The notes under the pieces were generated by a model. It worked only from the letters and a program-made list of their open reading frames with translations. It was not told the DNA's origin and ran no database searches. Below, one piece after another: positions 8,469-16,768 of a stretch of 32,593 nucleotides of DNA. The number at the start of each line of letters is the position of its first letter. Positions within the stretch are counted from its first letter, which is position 1. Origin of the DNA: Cupriavidus plantarum (GTDB lineage Bacteria > Pseudomonadota > Gammaproteobacteria > Burkholderiales > Burkholderiaceae); the NCBI RefSeq assembly GCF_905397285.1, contig NZ_CAJPUX010000017.1, positions 1 to 32,593 of the forward strand, written 5' to 3'. A program made the translations under genes and the position numbers.

Positions 8469-10079
8469 TCAATGCGCGCCCGCCGCGTCGGCGCCGCCGC
8501 CGCCCTGGGCGCGTTTCGTCAGCCAGACGAATACGATCAGCACGAAGAACAGTACGCCCGAGATCCAGAAGATGTCGTTGGCGCCCAGCATCGATGCCTG
8601 GAGCGAGATGTTGCGTTCGATCACGCCCATGGCCTGCGCGCGGCTCATGCCAAGTTGGGTCAGGTGGTCCAGTTGTTCGACATAGGCCGGGTTGAACGGG
8701 TTGACCTGTTCGATCAGCTGCGCATGATGGAGCGCCGCGCGGTTTTCCCAGATCGTCGTGGAGATCGATGCACCGATGGCGCCGAACGTAATGCGGACGA
8801 AGTTCGAGAGGCCCGACGCGGCCGGGATTCTGGCCGGCGGTTGGCCTGACAGGATGATCGACGTCAGCGGGATGAAGAACATCGCCATTGCCGCGCCCTG
8901 GATCAGTGTGGGAATCATGAGCGTGCGCGTGTCCACGCCCGTGGTGAAGCCCGACCGCATGAAGCTCACGATGCCGAAGGTGATGAACGCCGCCGTTGCG
9001 ACCCAGCGGGCGTCCACCTTGGGCAGCACGCGCCCGATGACGGGCGACAGCAGGATGGCGAAGATGCCCACCGGGGCCATCACGATGCCCGCGTCGGTTG
9101 CCGTGTAGCCGACGATCGTCTGCAGCCACAGCGGCAGGATCACGAGGTTGCCGAAGAACAGGCCATAGGCTACCGAAATCGCCACCACGCCCGCCGCGAA
9201 ATTGCGGCCGCCGAACAGGTGGATATCGACGATCGGATGCTTCTCGTACCACTCCCAGACGACGAAGAAGAGAAAGCCCACCACCGCGGTGACCGTCAGC
9301 ACGACGATGAACGTCGAGTGGAACCAGTCGAGTTCCTTGCCCTTGTCGAGCATCAGCTGCATCGCGCCGACCCAGATCACCAGCAGCGCAAGGCCGATGC
9401 GATCGATCGGCAGGATGCGCGTGGGTGTCTCGCGCTCGCGATAGATGGCCCACGTCGCATACGCGGCGCCAAGCCCCACCGGGATGTTGATGTAGAAGAT
9501 CCACGGCCACGTCATGTTGTCCGAGATCCAGCCACCCAGCAGCGGTCCCATGATCGGCGCGACGAGCGTGGTCATGCCCCATAACGCGAGCGCCATCGAA
9601 CTCTTGGTGGGCGGATAGCTGGCCAGCAGCAACGACTGCGACAGCGGAATCATCGGACCCGCGACCGCGCCCTGCAGGATCCGCGCGGCGAGCAGCGTCT
9701 CCAGGTTCGGCGCCACGCCGCACAACCACGACGACAGCACGAACAGCAGGATCGACGTGACGAACAGCCGCACCGCGCCGAAGCGGGTGGTGAGCCAGCC
9801 CGTGAGCGGCACGGAAATGGCGTTGGCCACCGCAAACGACGTGATGACCCAGGTGCCCTGATTGGGCGCCACGCCAAGATCGCCCGAGATCGCCGGAATC
9901 GACACGTTGGCGATCGACGAGTCCAGCACGTTCATGAACGTGGCCAGCGACAGCGCGATGGTGCCGACGATCAGCTTGCCGCCAGTCAGCGGCGCGGGCG
10001 CCGCGCCCGGTGCGGGCGCCGGCGCGCGGCGGCCGCTATCGTCACTATCGTCGGCGTTGGCGGTGAGGGTATCGGCCAT
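8469..10079 (-). CDS. emrB: EmrB/QacA-type (DHA2) drug:proton antiporter, inner membrane
   Basis: 536 residues, the normal size for 14-helix DHA2 major facilitator pumps. It should expel hydrophobic drugs using the proton gradient, working with EmrA and an outer-membrane channel. The first helix follows a polar N-terminal tail of about 30 residues and carries the LDSSIANVSIPAI motif. Other hallmarks are WVITSFAVANAISVPLTGWL, LAARILQGAVAGPMIPLSQ (motif C region) and GPLLGGWI (antiporter motif). The gene starts 9 bases after the emrA stop and is the last of four minus-strand genes (marR, nodT-like, emrA, emrB). The exact substrate cannot be read from sequence. The gene name is by family similarity. 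Confidence 0.93.
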   Translation of the reverse strand: MADTLTANADDSDDSGRRAPAPAPGAAPAPLTGGKLIVGTIALSLATFMNVLDSSIANVSIPAISGDLGVAPNQGTWVITSFAVANAISVPLTGWLTTRFGAVRLFVTSILLFVLSSWLCGVAPNLETLLAARILQGAVAGPMIPLSQSLLLASYPPTKSSMALALWGMTTLVAPIMGPLLGGWISDNMTWPWIFYINIPVGLGAAYATWAIYRERETPTRILPIDRIGLALLVIWVGAMQLMLDKGKELDWFHSTFIVVLTVTAVVGFLFFVVWEWYEKHPIVDIHLFGGRNFAAGVVAISVAYGLFFGNLVILPLWLQTIVGYTATDAGIVMAPVGIFAILLSPVIGRVLPKVDARWVATAAFITFGIVSFMRSGFTTGVDTRTLMIPTLIQGAAMAMFFIPLTSIILSGQPPARIPAASGLSNFVRITFGAIGASISTTIWENRAALHHAQLIEQVNPFNPAYVEQLDHLTQLGMSRAQAMGVIERNISLQASMLGANDIFWISGVLFFVLIVFVWLTKRAQGGGGADAAGAH

Positions 10080-10088
10080 GGATCGCGA

Positions 10089-11381
10089 TCAGGCGTGCTT
10101 GGCCGACGGCCGCGACGCGTCCGCGGGCGAGGGCGTGCGGACGGCCGGAGCAGGCGAGGGCGCCGCGGGCGGGACGGTGGCGGCGGGACCGGCGGCCACG
10201 CGGCCCCCGTTGTTGAGCGCGACGATGCGCGCGATCAGCGTGTCGGCGTCCTGCGCGACCTTGTCGTAGACATCGGTCTCCATGGGCCCGCGCGTGATGG
10301 CGGATACCATCGCGCCGCCGTCCTCGTTGCGCACGTCCACGCTGACGTTCATCGACAGACCGACACGCAGGGGATGCGCCTTGAGCTGTTGCGGATCGAG
10401 CGCAATGCGCACGGGCAGCCGCTGCACGACCTTGATCCAGTTGCCCGTGGCGTTCTGCGCGGGCAGCAGCGAGAACGCGGCGCCCGTGCCAGCGGAGAAC
10501 CCTTCGACCTTGCCGCGATACTTCACCTTCGAGCCATAGACATCGGCTTCGAGTTCGACCGGCTGGCCCACGCGCATATGCGTGATCTGGACTTCCTTGA
10601 AGTTGGCATCGACCCAGACCTGGTCGAGCGGCACCACGGCCATCAGCGGCGTGCCCGGCGCCACGCGCTGGCCCACCTGCACCGAGCGCTTGGCGACGTA
10701 GCCGGTGACGGGCGCGGGCAGCGTCGAGCGCGCGAACGCGAGGTACGCCGCGCGCAGGTTGGCCGCCGCGCGCTGCACGTTCGGATGCTTCTCGACGGTG
10801 GTCTGGTCGGTCAGCACCTTGTTGGAAGCGAGCTGCTCCTGCGCGGCCTGCAACGCGGATTCCGCAGCCTGCAGCGCGGTGCGCGCGTGCGCGATCTCTT
10901 CGCTCGACACGGCGCCCGAGTTGGCGATGGCCTGCCGGCGCGTCAGGTCCTCGCGCGCCTTGGCCACATCCGCCTGCCGCATGGCGACGTTGGCGGCGAG
11001 GGAACCGTTATTGACATAGAGCGTGCGCACTTCGCGCACGGCCTGCGCGAGCTGCGCCTCGGCCTGCTCGAGCGAGACCTGCGAGTCCGCGCGATCGAGC
11101 TGGATGAGCGCCTGGCCCGCCGTGACGAGCTGCGTGTCGTCGGCGGCGATCGAGACCACGGTGCCGCCCGCGAGCGGGGTCACCTGCACGACGTTGCCGG
11201 CGACGTAGGCGTCGTCGGTGTTCTCGAAATGGCGGGCGTAGAGGCCCCAGTACAGGCCATAGCCGATGCCGGCGACGACCACCGCCGCGGTCAGGGCGAT
11301 CAGCAGGCGTTTGCGCTTGTTGTTGTTGTTGGCGTTGTTGCCGTTGCCGGGATTGGCGGCGGGTTGCGCGTTGGTGCTCAT
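10089..11381 (-). CDS. emrA: EmrA/HlyD-type membrane fusion protein of the efflux pump
   Basis: 430 residues from ATG 11381; the frame stays open upstream, but MSTNAQPAANPG is the natural N-terminus. A short Asn-rich cytoplasmic tail precedes one membrane helix (about residues 26-44). The periplasmic part follows: ENTDDAYVAGNVVQVTPLAGG (start of the lipoyl/barrel-sandwich domain), a long alpha-helical hairpin rich in Ala, Gln and Glu (about 95-205), the second lipoyl half with APVTGYVAKRSVQVGQRVAPG, and a beta-barrel. The protein bridges EmrB and the outer-membrane channel. It sits 46 bases downstream of the NodT-type lipoprotein gene and 9 bases upstream of emrB. An Ala/Pro-rich C-terminal tail looks disordered. 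Confidence 0.93.
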   Translation of the reverse strand: MSTNAQPAANPGNGNNANNNNKRKRLLIALTAAVVVAGIGYGLYWGLYARHFENTDDAYVAGNVVQVTPLAGGTVVSIAADDTQLVTAGQALIQLDRADSQVSLEQAEAQLAQAVREVRTLYVNNGSLAANVAMRQADVAKAREDLTRRQAIANSGAVSSEEIAHARTALQAAESALQAAQEQLASNKVLTDQTTVEKHPNVQRAAANLRAAYLAFARSTLPAPVTGYVAKRSVQVGQRVAPGTPLMAVVPLDQVWVDANFKEVQITHMRVGQPVELEADVYGSKVKYRGKVEGFSAGTGAAFSLLPAQNATGNWIKVVQRLPVRIALDPQQLKAHPLRVGLSMNVSVDVRNEDGGAMVSAITRGPMETDVYDKVAQDADTLIARIVALNNGGRVAAGPAATVPPAAPSPAPAVRTPSPADASRPSAKHA

Positions 11382-11427
11382 GTTGGTCTCGTGCTGGTAC
11401 GTGGGCTCGGATGCGGAGTGCGTGGGC

Positions 11428-12909
11428 TTAGCCGTTGGCAGCCCCGGACGTGGCGTTGGGCGCGGCGTGCGGTTGTGCGTCCGCTTCCTCGGGCGAGGCA
11501 TAACCGCCGCCGAGCGCCTTGACGAGCCCGATCTGGAGATCGAGCCGGCGTGCCTGCAGGTCGGTGGCGAGGCGCCGTTGCTGGAGCACGGTGCTCTCCG
11601 CATTGAGCACCGTGAGCTGCGTGCCGAGGCCCGCCTTGTAGCGCGTGGTGGCCAGCGCGTACGCATGCTCCGCCAGATCGAGCGCCTCGCGTTGCGTGGC
11701 GATCTGCTGATCGACGCTGCGGATGCTCGTCACGGTGTCCGCGGTTTCACGCAGCGCGTCGACGAGCGTCTGGTTGTAGCTGGCCACCGCGATGTCGTAC
11801 TGCGCATAACGACCCTTGAGGTTGGCGCGCAGCCGTCCACCCGCGAAGATCGGCAACTGCACGGCCGGACCGAAGCCAAACGTGCGGCTGATGCCCATCA
11901 GCAGGTTCGACGGATCGAGCGACGCCACGCCCGCATACGCGCTGAAGGTGATGTCGGGGAGGAACTCCTTGCGCGCGACACTCACGTCCCCGGCGGCGGC
12001 TTCCACACGCCAGCGCGCGGCCACGATATCGGGACGGCGGCCGAGCAGGCCGATGGCCAGGTCGTCGGGCAGCGTCGGGGTGGCATGCGCCAGCAGCGTC
12101 GGCTTGGTAATCTGCAGCCCGCGATCGGGGCCCTTGCCCAGCAGGGCCGCCAACTGGTTGCGCGCGAGGGCGATGTCTTCGTCGATGCGTTGCAGGTCGG
12201 TCTGCGCGGCGGCGACCGTGCCGCGCGCCTGCGTGGTTTCCACCTGCGTATCGAGACCGGCGGACAGGCGCTGACGCGACAGTTCGGTCAGGTCGCGGCG
12301 CTGCGCGATGGCGCGCTCCGCCACATCGCGTTGCGCGTACAGCGCGGCCAGCCGGTTGTAGTTACGCGCGATGGCGGTGGACAACAGCAGGCGCGAGGCC
12401 TGGCTCTCGGCTTCGGCCGCGCGGTCTTCGGAGAGCGCGGCTTCCAGCGCCGCGCGGTTCTTGCCCCAGAAGTCGAAGTCGTAGTCGAGCCCGAACTGCA
12501 TGCGCGACGCGTTCTGCCACGAGCCCGCGAGCGGCGTGCCCTCGAACAGGTCGGTGGACGAGAAGCGCTGCCGCACGATGCTGCCTTCGAAATCGATACC
12601 CGGATACAGCGCCGCACGCGTGGCCATGGCCATGGCGCGCGATGCCTGCACGCGCGCGAATGCGGCCTGCAGATTGGGGTTGTCGCGCGTGGCTTCGACG
12701 ACGAGCGCGCGCAGCTGCGGGTCCCGGAACTGATCGACCCAGTCCTGCGATGGCCATTCGCCATGGCCGGCGGGCAGCGACCGCGCACTGCTCTGCGCGA
12801 GCACGTCGGGCGCGGTCATCGTTTGCGTGCTCTGGGCATCGCCGAACGCGGCGCAGCCGGCGAGGATCGACGCCGCGGCCGCGAGGGCGAGCGGAAGGGC
12901 TGGCTTCAT
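11428..12909 (-). CDS. NodT-family outer-membrane efflux lipoprotein (TolC-like channel)
   Basis: 493 residues. The N-terminus is a lipoprotein signal peptide: a hydrophobic Ala/Leu stretch ending in the lipobox LAGC, with Cys at about residue 19 to be lipidated. The body has two outer-membrane efflux protein repeats with long helices rich in Ala, Gln and Arg. The LDYDFDFWGKNRAALEAA motif is typical of NodT/OprM-type channels. It would form the outer-membrane exit duct for the EmrAB pump. Its ATG overlaps the marR stop codon (ATGA at 12906-12909), so it is probably translationally coupled to the repressor gene. Pumps with their own channel gene are common in Burkholderiaceae, unlike E. coli EmrAB, which uses the unlinked TolC. 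Confidence 0.92.
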   Translation of the reverse strand: MKPALPLALAAAASILAGCAAFGDAQSTQTMTAPDVLAQSSARSLPAGHGEWPSQDWVDQFRDPQLRALVVEATRDNPNLQAAFARVQASRAMAMATRAALYPGIDFEGSIVRQRFSSTDLFEGTPLAGSWQNASRMQFGLDYDFDFWGKNRAALEAALSEDRAAEAESQASRLLLSTAIARNYNRLAALYAQRDVAERAIAQRRDLTELSRQRLSAGLDTQVETTQARGTVAAAQTDLQRIDEDIALARNQLAALLGKGPDRGLQITKPTLLAHATPTLPDDLAIGLLGRRPDIVAARWRVEAAAGDVSVARKEFLPDITFSAYAGVASLDPSNLLMGISRTFGFGPAVQLPIFAGGRLRANLKGRYAQYDIAVASYNQTLVDALRETADTVTSIRSVDQQIATQREALDLAEHAYALATTRYKAGLGTQLTVLNAESTVLQQRRLATDLQARRLDLQIGLVKALGGGYASPEEADAQPHAAPNATSGAANG

Positions 12910-13412
12910 GATTTGCAGAGGTCCTGATGGTTGTCGATCACGCGCTGGAGCAGGCCGCGCAGTGTCTCGATCTCGGCAGCGGTGAATCCTTCGAAATGGC
13001 GGCGAAGGACGTCGCAGTAGATCGCCGGCAGCTTGCCGACGATGGCTTCGCCCGCCGGGGTCAGCGAGAGGTCCACGACGCGCCGGTCGTCGTCGCGCCG
13101 ATTGCGCGCGATGAGGCCGCGCCGCTCGAGCCGGCTGAGCAGGCGCGTCACGGAGCCGATGTCGGTGCCGAGTTCGCGGGCGAGGTCGGTGACGTTGCGG
13201 GCTGCGCCCTTCGCGAGCATCATCAAACAGCTGGCCTGCGGGTGGGTGACGTCGAGGCCGCTGACCTGCTGCTCGACGCTGTATGCGAGCCGGCTTTTGG
13301 CGCGCGCGAGCACGTAGCCGATGCTGCGGCCCATTTCGTAGTGTTCAGGATCGAAGGGGTCGGAGGCGGCGGCGGGAGCGATCGCGGAGGAGGGAGATGG
13401 CTGAGTCGTCAT
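12906..13412 (-). CDS. MarR-family transcriptional repressor of the efflux operon
   Basis: 168 residues. The winged helix-turn-helix domain is at about 55-135: the helix-turn-helix reads NVTDLARELGTDIGSVTRLLSRLERRGLI and the wing has the conserved RRDDDRRVVDLSLTPAG. MarR proteins are dimers that release DNA when they bind phenolic compounds or drugs. This is the first gene of the operon, with the channel gene start overlapping its stop codon. Two MarR-box-like palindromes sit 4-30 bases upstream of its start, one of them over the -10 of a good promoter. Autoregulation, and drug-induced opening of the whole pump operon, are therefore likely (inference). The start at 13412 lacks a clear ribosome-binding site. 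Confidence 0.92.
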   Translation of the reverse strand: MTTQPSPSSAIAPAAASDPFDPEHYEMGRSIGYVLARAKSRLAYSVEQQVSGLDVTHPQASCLMMLAKGAARNVTDLARELGTDIGSVTRLLSRLERRGLIARNRRDDDRRVVDLSLTPAGEAIVGKLPAIYCDVLRRHFEGFTAAEIETLRGLLQRVIDNHQDLCKS

Positions 13413-13415
13413 TCA

Positions 13416-13470
13416 TTGCCACTGCAAAGGTTGCCGGGGCAAATGTATGCATGTGACGAACTCGCTGCAA
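13416..13470 (-). promoter_or_regulatory. marR operon promoter with two MarR-box palindromes
   Basis: Read on the minus strand, TTGCAG (13465-13470) and TACATT (13442-13447) are 17 bp apart, a good sigma70 promoter. TTGCCGGGGCAA (13431-13442) matches the E. coli MarR operator pattern TTGCC-N2-GGCAA exactly and overlaps the -10 edge and start site. A second copy with one mismatch, TTGCCACTGCAA, lies at 13416-13427, 15 bp away centre to centre. Promoter and operators are direct sequence matches; binding by the adjacent MarR is inferred. Confidence 0.7.
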
Positions 13471-13484
13471 TGGGCACAATTCGA

Positions 13485-13503
13485 TATTGCACGGATCGCA
13501 ATA
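13485..13503. promoter_or_regulatory. TATTGC-N7-GCAATA dyad in the marR-typA divergent region
   Basis: A perfect 6-bp inverted repeat with a 7-bp spacer lies 15 bp upstream of the marR -35. Another GCAAT half-site is at 13467-13471. It may be an additional regulator site. No known family is assigned. Confidence 0.35.
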
Positions 13504-13567
13504 AAACGCACGCAACTGTCGAAGACGCACGGCCGAGCAGATTGCTGCCGCATCTTGCGCTGCAGCA

Positions 13568-13576
13568 TGCTAGAAT
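13568..13576 (+). promoter_or_regulatory. extended -10 promoter of typA
   Basis: TGCTAGAAT is an extended -10 element (TG at 13568-13569, TAGAAT at 13571-13576). No good -35 is seen at the usual distance. The start would be near 13583, giving a 37-base leader. Confidence 0.55.
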
Positions 13577-13619
13577 GTCGGGTTATTTTTAGAACGCTCC
13601 GAACTCGGGGGACGCCTCA

Positions 13620-15440
13620 ATGACCCGCGCTATCCGCAACATCGCCATCATCGCTCACGTCGATCATGGCAAGACCACCCTGGTCGACCAACTCCTGCGC
13701 CAGGCAGGCACCTTCCGCGAAAACCAGCAAGTCGCGGAACGCGTGATGGACTCGAACGACCTGGAAAAGGAACGCGGGATCACGATCCTCGCGAAGAACT
13801 GTGCCGTCGAATATAACGGCACGCACATCAACATCGTCGATACCCCGGGACACGCGGACTTCGGCGGTGAAGTGGAGCGTGTGCTGTCGATGGTCGACGG
13901 CGTGCTGCTGCTGGTCGACGCCGTCGAAGGCCCGATGCCGCAGACGCGCTTCGTCACGCGCAAGGCGCTGGCCCTCGGCCTGAAGCCGATCGTCGTGATC
14001 AACAAGATCGACCGTCCGGGCGCGCGTCCGGAGTGGGTGATCAACCAGACGTTCGACCTGTTCGACAAGCTGGGCGCCACCGACGAGCAGCTCGACTTCC
14101 CGGTGATCTACGCCTCGGGTCTGAACGGCTACGCCGGCCTGACCGAAGACGTGCGCGGCGGCGACATGAAGCCGCTGTTCGAGACCGTGCTGGACAAGGT
14201 GCCCGTGCGTGACGACGATCCCAATGGTCCGCTGCAGCTGCAGATCATTTCGCTCGACTACTCGAGCTACGTCGGCAAGATCGGCGTGGGCCGCATCTCG
14301 CGCGGCCGTGCGCGTCCGCTGCAGGACGTGGTGGTCAAGTTCGGTCCGGAAGGCAACCCGATCAAGGGCCGTATCAACCAGGTGCTGAAGTTCGTGGGCC
14401 TCGAGCGCGAGATCGTGCAAGAGGCGGAAGCGGGCGACATCGTGCTGATCAACGGTATCGAAGAGCTCGGTATCGGCTGCACCGTGATGGCGCCGGAAGC
14501 GCAGGAAGCGCTGCCGATGCTGAAGGTGGACGAGCCCACGCTGACCATGAACTTCTGCGTCAACACGTCGCCGCTGGCCGGCCGTGAAGGCAAGTTCGTG
14601 ACCAGCCGCCAGCTGCGCGAGCGTCTGGACCGCGAGCTCAAGTCGAACGTGGCGCTGCGCGTGGCCGATACCGGCGACGACACGATCTTCGAAGTGTCGG
14701 GCCGCGGCGAACTGCACCTGACCATCCTGCTGGAAAACATGCGCCGTGAAGGCTACGAGCTGGCCGTGTCGCGCCCGCGCGTGGTGTTCAAGGAAATCGA
14801 CGGCGTCAAGCACGAGCCGTACGAACTGCTGACCGTGGACGTGGAAGACGGCCACCAGGGTTCGGTGATGGAAGAACTGGGCCGCCGCAAGGGCGAACTG
14901 CTCGACATGGCGTCGGACGGCAAGGGTCGTACGCGTCTCGAGTACCGCATTCCCGCACGCGGCCTGATCGGCTTCCAGGGTGAGTTCCTGACGCTGACGC
15001 GCGGTACCGGCCTGATCAGCCATATCTTCGACGACTACGCGCCGCTGCGCGAAGGCGGCCTGGGCGATCGCCACAACGGCGTGCTGATCTCGCAGGACGA
15101 CGGCGATGCCGTGGCCTACGCGCTGTGGAAGCTGCAGGATCGCGGCCGCATGTTCGTGAAGCCGGGCGATGCGCTGTACGAAGGCATGATCATCGGTATC
15201 CACAGCCGCGACAACGACCTCGTCGTGAACCCGATCAAGGGCAAGCAGCTGACCAACGTGCGCGCGTCGGGTACCGACGAAGCGGTGCGCCTGGTGCCGC
15301 CGATCCAGATGTCGCTCGAATACGCGGTGGAATTTATCGCCGACGACGAGCTCGTCGAGATTACGCCGAAGAGCATTCGTCTGCGTAAGCGCCATCTCAA
15401 GGAGCATGAGCGCAAGCGTGCTTCGCGTGAGAATGCGTAA
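13620..15440 (+). CDS. typA: ribosome-binding GTPase TypA/BipA
   Basis: 606 residues (E. coli BipA 607). This translational GTPase resembles EF-G and LepA and acts on ribosomes and 50S assembly under stress and at low temperature. The G domain has AHVDHGKTT (12-20), the switch II DTPGH motif (from D74) and NKID (from 128). Elongation-factor-like domains II, III and V follow, then the BipA-specific C-terminal domain (about 480-606) with GTGLISHIFDDYAP and the conserved RLRKRHLKEHERKR basic end. The start at 13620 has a strong GGGGGA ribosome-binding site 7 bases away. It appears monocistronic: its own promoter lies upstream and a strong terminator downstream (15480-15507). Confidence 0.98.
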   Translation: MTRAIRNIAIIAHVDHGKTTLVDQLLRQAGTFRENQQVAERVMDSNDLEKERGITILAKNCAVEYNGTHINIVDTPGHADFGGEVERVLSMVDGVLLLVDAVEGPMPQTRFVTRKALALGLKPIVVINKIDRPGARPEWVINQTFDLFDKLGATDEQLDFPVIYASGLNGYAGLTEDVRGGDMKPLFETVLDKVPVRDDDPNGPLQLQIISLDYSSYVGKIGVGRISRGRARPLQDVVVKFGPEGNPIKGRINQVLKFVGLEREIVQEAEAGDIVLINGIEELGIGCTVMAPEAQEALPMLKVDEPTLTMNFCVNTSPLAGREGKFVTSRQLRERLDRELKSNVALRVADTGDDTIFEVSGRGELHLTILLENMRREGYELAVSRPRVVFKEIDGVKHEPYELLTVDVEDGHQGSVMEELGRRKGELLDMASDGKGRTRLEYRIPARGLIGFQGEFLTLTRGTGLISHIFDDYAPLREGGLGDRHNGVLISQDDGDAVAYALWKLQDRGRMFVKPGDALYEGMIIGIHSRDNDLVVNPIKGKQLTNVRASGTDEAVRLVPPIQMSLEYAVEFIADDELVEITPKSIRLRKRHLKEHERKRASRENA

Positions 15441-15479
15441 GCGGTGAGCCATGACGCGCAAGCGTCAGGTTCGGAAAAT

Positions 15480-15507
15480 CGGGGCGCTAAGGCGCCTCGT
15501 TTTTTTT
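15480..15507 (+). terminator. typA intrinsic terminator
   Basis: CGGGGCGC (15480-15487) pairs with GCGCCTCG (15492-15499) through a TAAG loop (8 bp, one G-U pair), followed by eight Ts (15500-15507). A smaller hairpin, GACGC-GCAA-GCGTC, lies just before it (15453-15466). Confidence 0.9.
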
Positions 15508-15530
15508 GCCTCGTTGTCCTTGCGCGGGAC

Positions 15531-15567
15531 AAACAAAAAAGCCGGAGACCCTTGCGGATTCCGGCTT
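15531..15567 (-). terminator. terminator of the first tRNA-Lys gene
   Basis: AAGCCGGA (15539-15546) pairs with TCCGGCTT (15560-15567). On the minus strand the stem is followed by a T-rich run (complement of 15531-15540). It lies 20 bases beyond the tRNA 3' end. The short CTT/TT tail on the other side may give weak activity in the plus direction. Confidence 0.75.
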
Positions 15568-15586
15568 CTTCGATTGATGCATTCGG

Positions 15587-15662
15587 TGGTGGGGCGTGAG
15601 TGACTCGAACACTCGACCTACGGATTAAGAGTCCGCTGCTCTACCAACTGAGCTAACGCCCC
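15587..15662 (-). tRNA. tRNA-Lys(CTT), copy 1
   Basis: 76 bases including an encoded CCA. The acceptor stem is GGGGCGT/ACGCCCC, the D arm has AGCTCAGTTGGTAGAGC, and the anticodon arm GCGGA-CTCTTAA-TCCGT gives anticodon CTT, reading Lys AAG. The T arm carries the GTTCGAGTC loop sequence. The promoter is at 15676-15703 and the terminator at 15531-15567. It is identical in sequence to the copy at 18230-18305. Confidence 0.96.
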
Positions 15663-15675
15663 AACGAAGACAGCG

Positions 15676-15703
15676 ATTATAGCAGCGTCTTCAAAACGCG
15701 CAA
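15676..15703 (-). promoter_or_regulatory. promoter of tRNA-Lys copy 1
   Basis: On the minus strand TTGCGC (complement of 15698-15703) and a perfect TATAAT (complement of 15676-15681) are 16 bp apart, placing the start a few bases before the tRNA. A dyad GCGCA-N8-TGCGC (15698-15715) overlaps the -35 and lies upstream of the divergent LysR gene, so it could be a LysR site (inference). Confidence 0.7.
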
Positions 15704-15737
15704 GCCCCCCTGCGCATTTTCTGCGAGGAGGGCGGGT

Positions 15738-16667
15738 GTGATTACAATGCGCGCCATGCATGCACGTGTCCTGCGTTATCTCGATGAAGTCGTACGCCGC
15801 GGTTCGATCCGGCAGGCCGCCGTGCATCTGCACGTCGCGCCGACGGCGATCAATCGGCAGATCCTCGATCTCGAAGCGGAGCTCGGCGCGCCGTTGTTCG
15901 AGCGCATTCAGCGGCGGCTCGTGCTGACGCCGCTCGGCGAGATGGTCGTGGCGCATGCGCGGCAGACGTTGCGCGAGCACGAGGCATTGCGCGCGCGTAT
16001 CGCGGACTTTCGCCATGCCCGGCGGGGTGTGGTCACCGTCGCGGTGACGGCGGGTCTGGCGGGCGCGTGGATGCCTTCGCTCGTGCATGCGTTTCGGCAA
16101 CGGCATCCGGGGATCGCGGTGCGGGTGGCGGATTTGCCGGTCGAGGGCATCGTGCGGGCGGTGGAGCAGGGGGACGCCGATCTGGGGCTCGGTTATGACC
16201 TGCCCGACCTGTCTTCGCTGCGGATCGTGGCGGGCAGCGCCTGGGCGATCGGCGCGGTGACCGCGCCAGGGCATCCGCTTGCGGGGCAGTCCAGCGTGCG
16301 GCTGGCCGAATGCGCGGGGTATCCGCTGCTGTTGCCTGCGCCGTCGTTGTCGATTCGCGCGTTGATCGATGGGGCGTTCGCGGCGGCGGCGCTCGAGGTT
16401 TCGCCTGTGGTGGAATCGACATCGATCGAGTTGCTGCAGCGGCTGGCTGCGGCGGGCGGTGGGGTAGCGCTGCTCAATCCGCTCGACGTGCTGGAGTCGC
16501 GGGCGCGCGGGGGCGTGGTGTACGTGCCGTTGGGCGATGCGGAGCTGCCGCGGCAGACGCTGCGGCTCGTGACGCGCGCGCGTGGCGCCGCCGGGCCCGC
16601 AGCGACGCTGATGGCCGATGCCATGGTAGTGGCGATGGAGGCGATGGAGGCGATGGACGCACGGTAA
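15738..16667 (+). CDS. LysR-family transcriptional regulator
   Basis: 309 residues, the usual LysR length. The N-terminal helix-turn-helix (about residues 10-65) reads LDEVVRRGSIRQAAVHLHVAPTAINRQILDLEAELGAPLFER, broken here only by the normal linker. A periplasmic-binding-protein-like effector domain follows (about 95-300). I place the start at GTG 15738 because AGGAGG (15726-15731) is 6 bases upstream; ATG 15747 and ATG 15756 are in-frame alternatives. It lies 101 bases upstream of, and on the same strand as, the amidohydrolase gene, the likely target (inference), and it is divergent from tRNA-Lys copy 1. The C-terminus ends in MEAMEAMDA, encoded by three near-identical 9-bp units. The ligand is unknown; a purine or related heterocycle would fit the neighbour. 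Confidence 0.9.
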   Translation: MITMRAMHARVLRYLDEVVRRGSIRQAAVHLHVAPTAINRQILDLEAELGAPLFERIQRRLVLTPLGEMVVAHARQTLREHEALRARIADFRHARRGVVTVAVTAGLAGAWMPSLVHAFRQRHPGIAVRVADLPVEGIVRAVEQGDADLGLGYDLPDLSSLRIVAGSAWAIGAVTAPGHPLAGQSSVRLAECAGYPLLLPAPSLSIRALIDGAFAAAALEVSPVVESTSIELLQRLAAAGGGVALLNPLDVLESRARGGVVYVPLGDAELPRQTLRLVTRARGAAGPAATLMADAMVVAMEAMEAMDAR

Positions 16668-16768
16668 GGGTGTGCGCTTTTTGTGGACACCTCGGGCGGA
16701 AATCGGCGCTTCCCGTGACGGTGGCCGCGGGCCTAGACTGACTGCTGTCATTGCTTACCGGACCCGCC

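Noticed and set aside
10095..12927. Long plus-strand open frames opposite emrA and the NodT-type gene (10095-11522 and 11266-12927)
   Set aside because: They overlap genes with clear families, and their translations are Arg/Gly/His/Gln-rich without motifs.
13345..13530. Possible small gene upstream of marR on the minus strand
   Set aside because: It overlaps the marR start in another frame and crosses the marR promoter; the translation has no features.
16633..16662. Three 9-bp units at the LysR 3' end as a regulatory repeat
   Set aside because: It is a short in-frame coding repeat (Met-Glu-Ala) with no sign of function.
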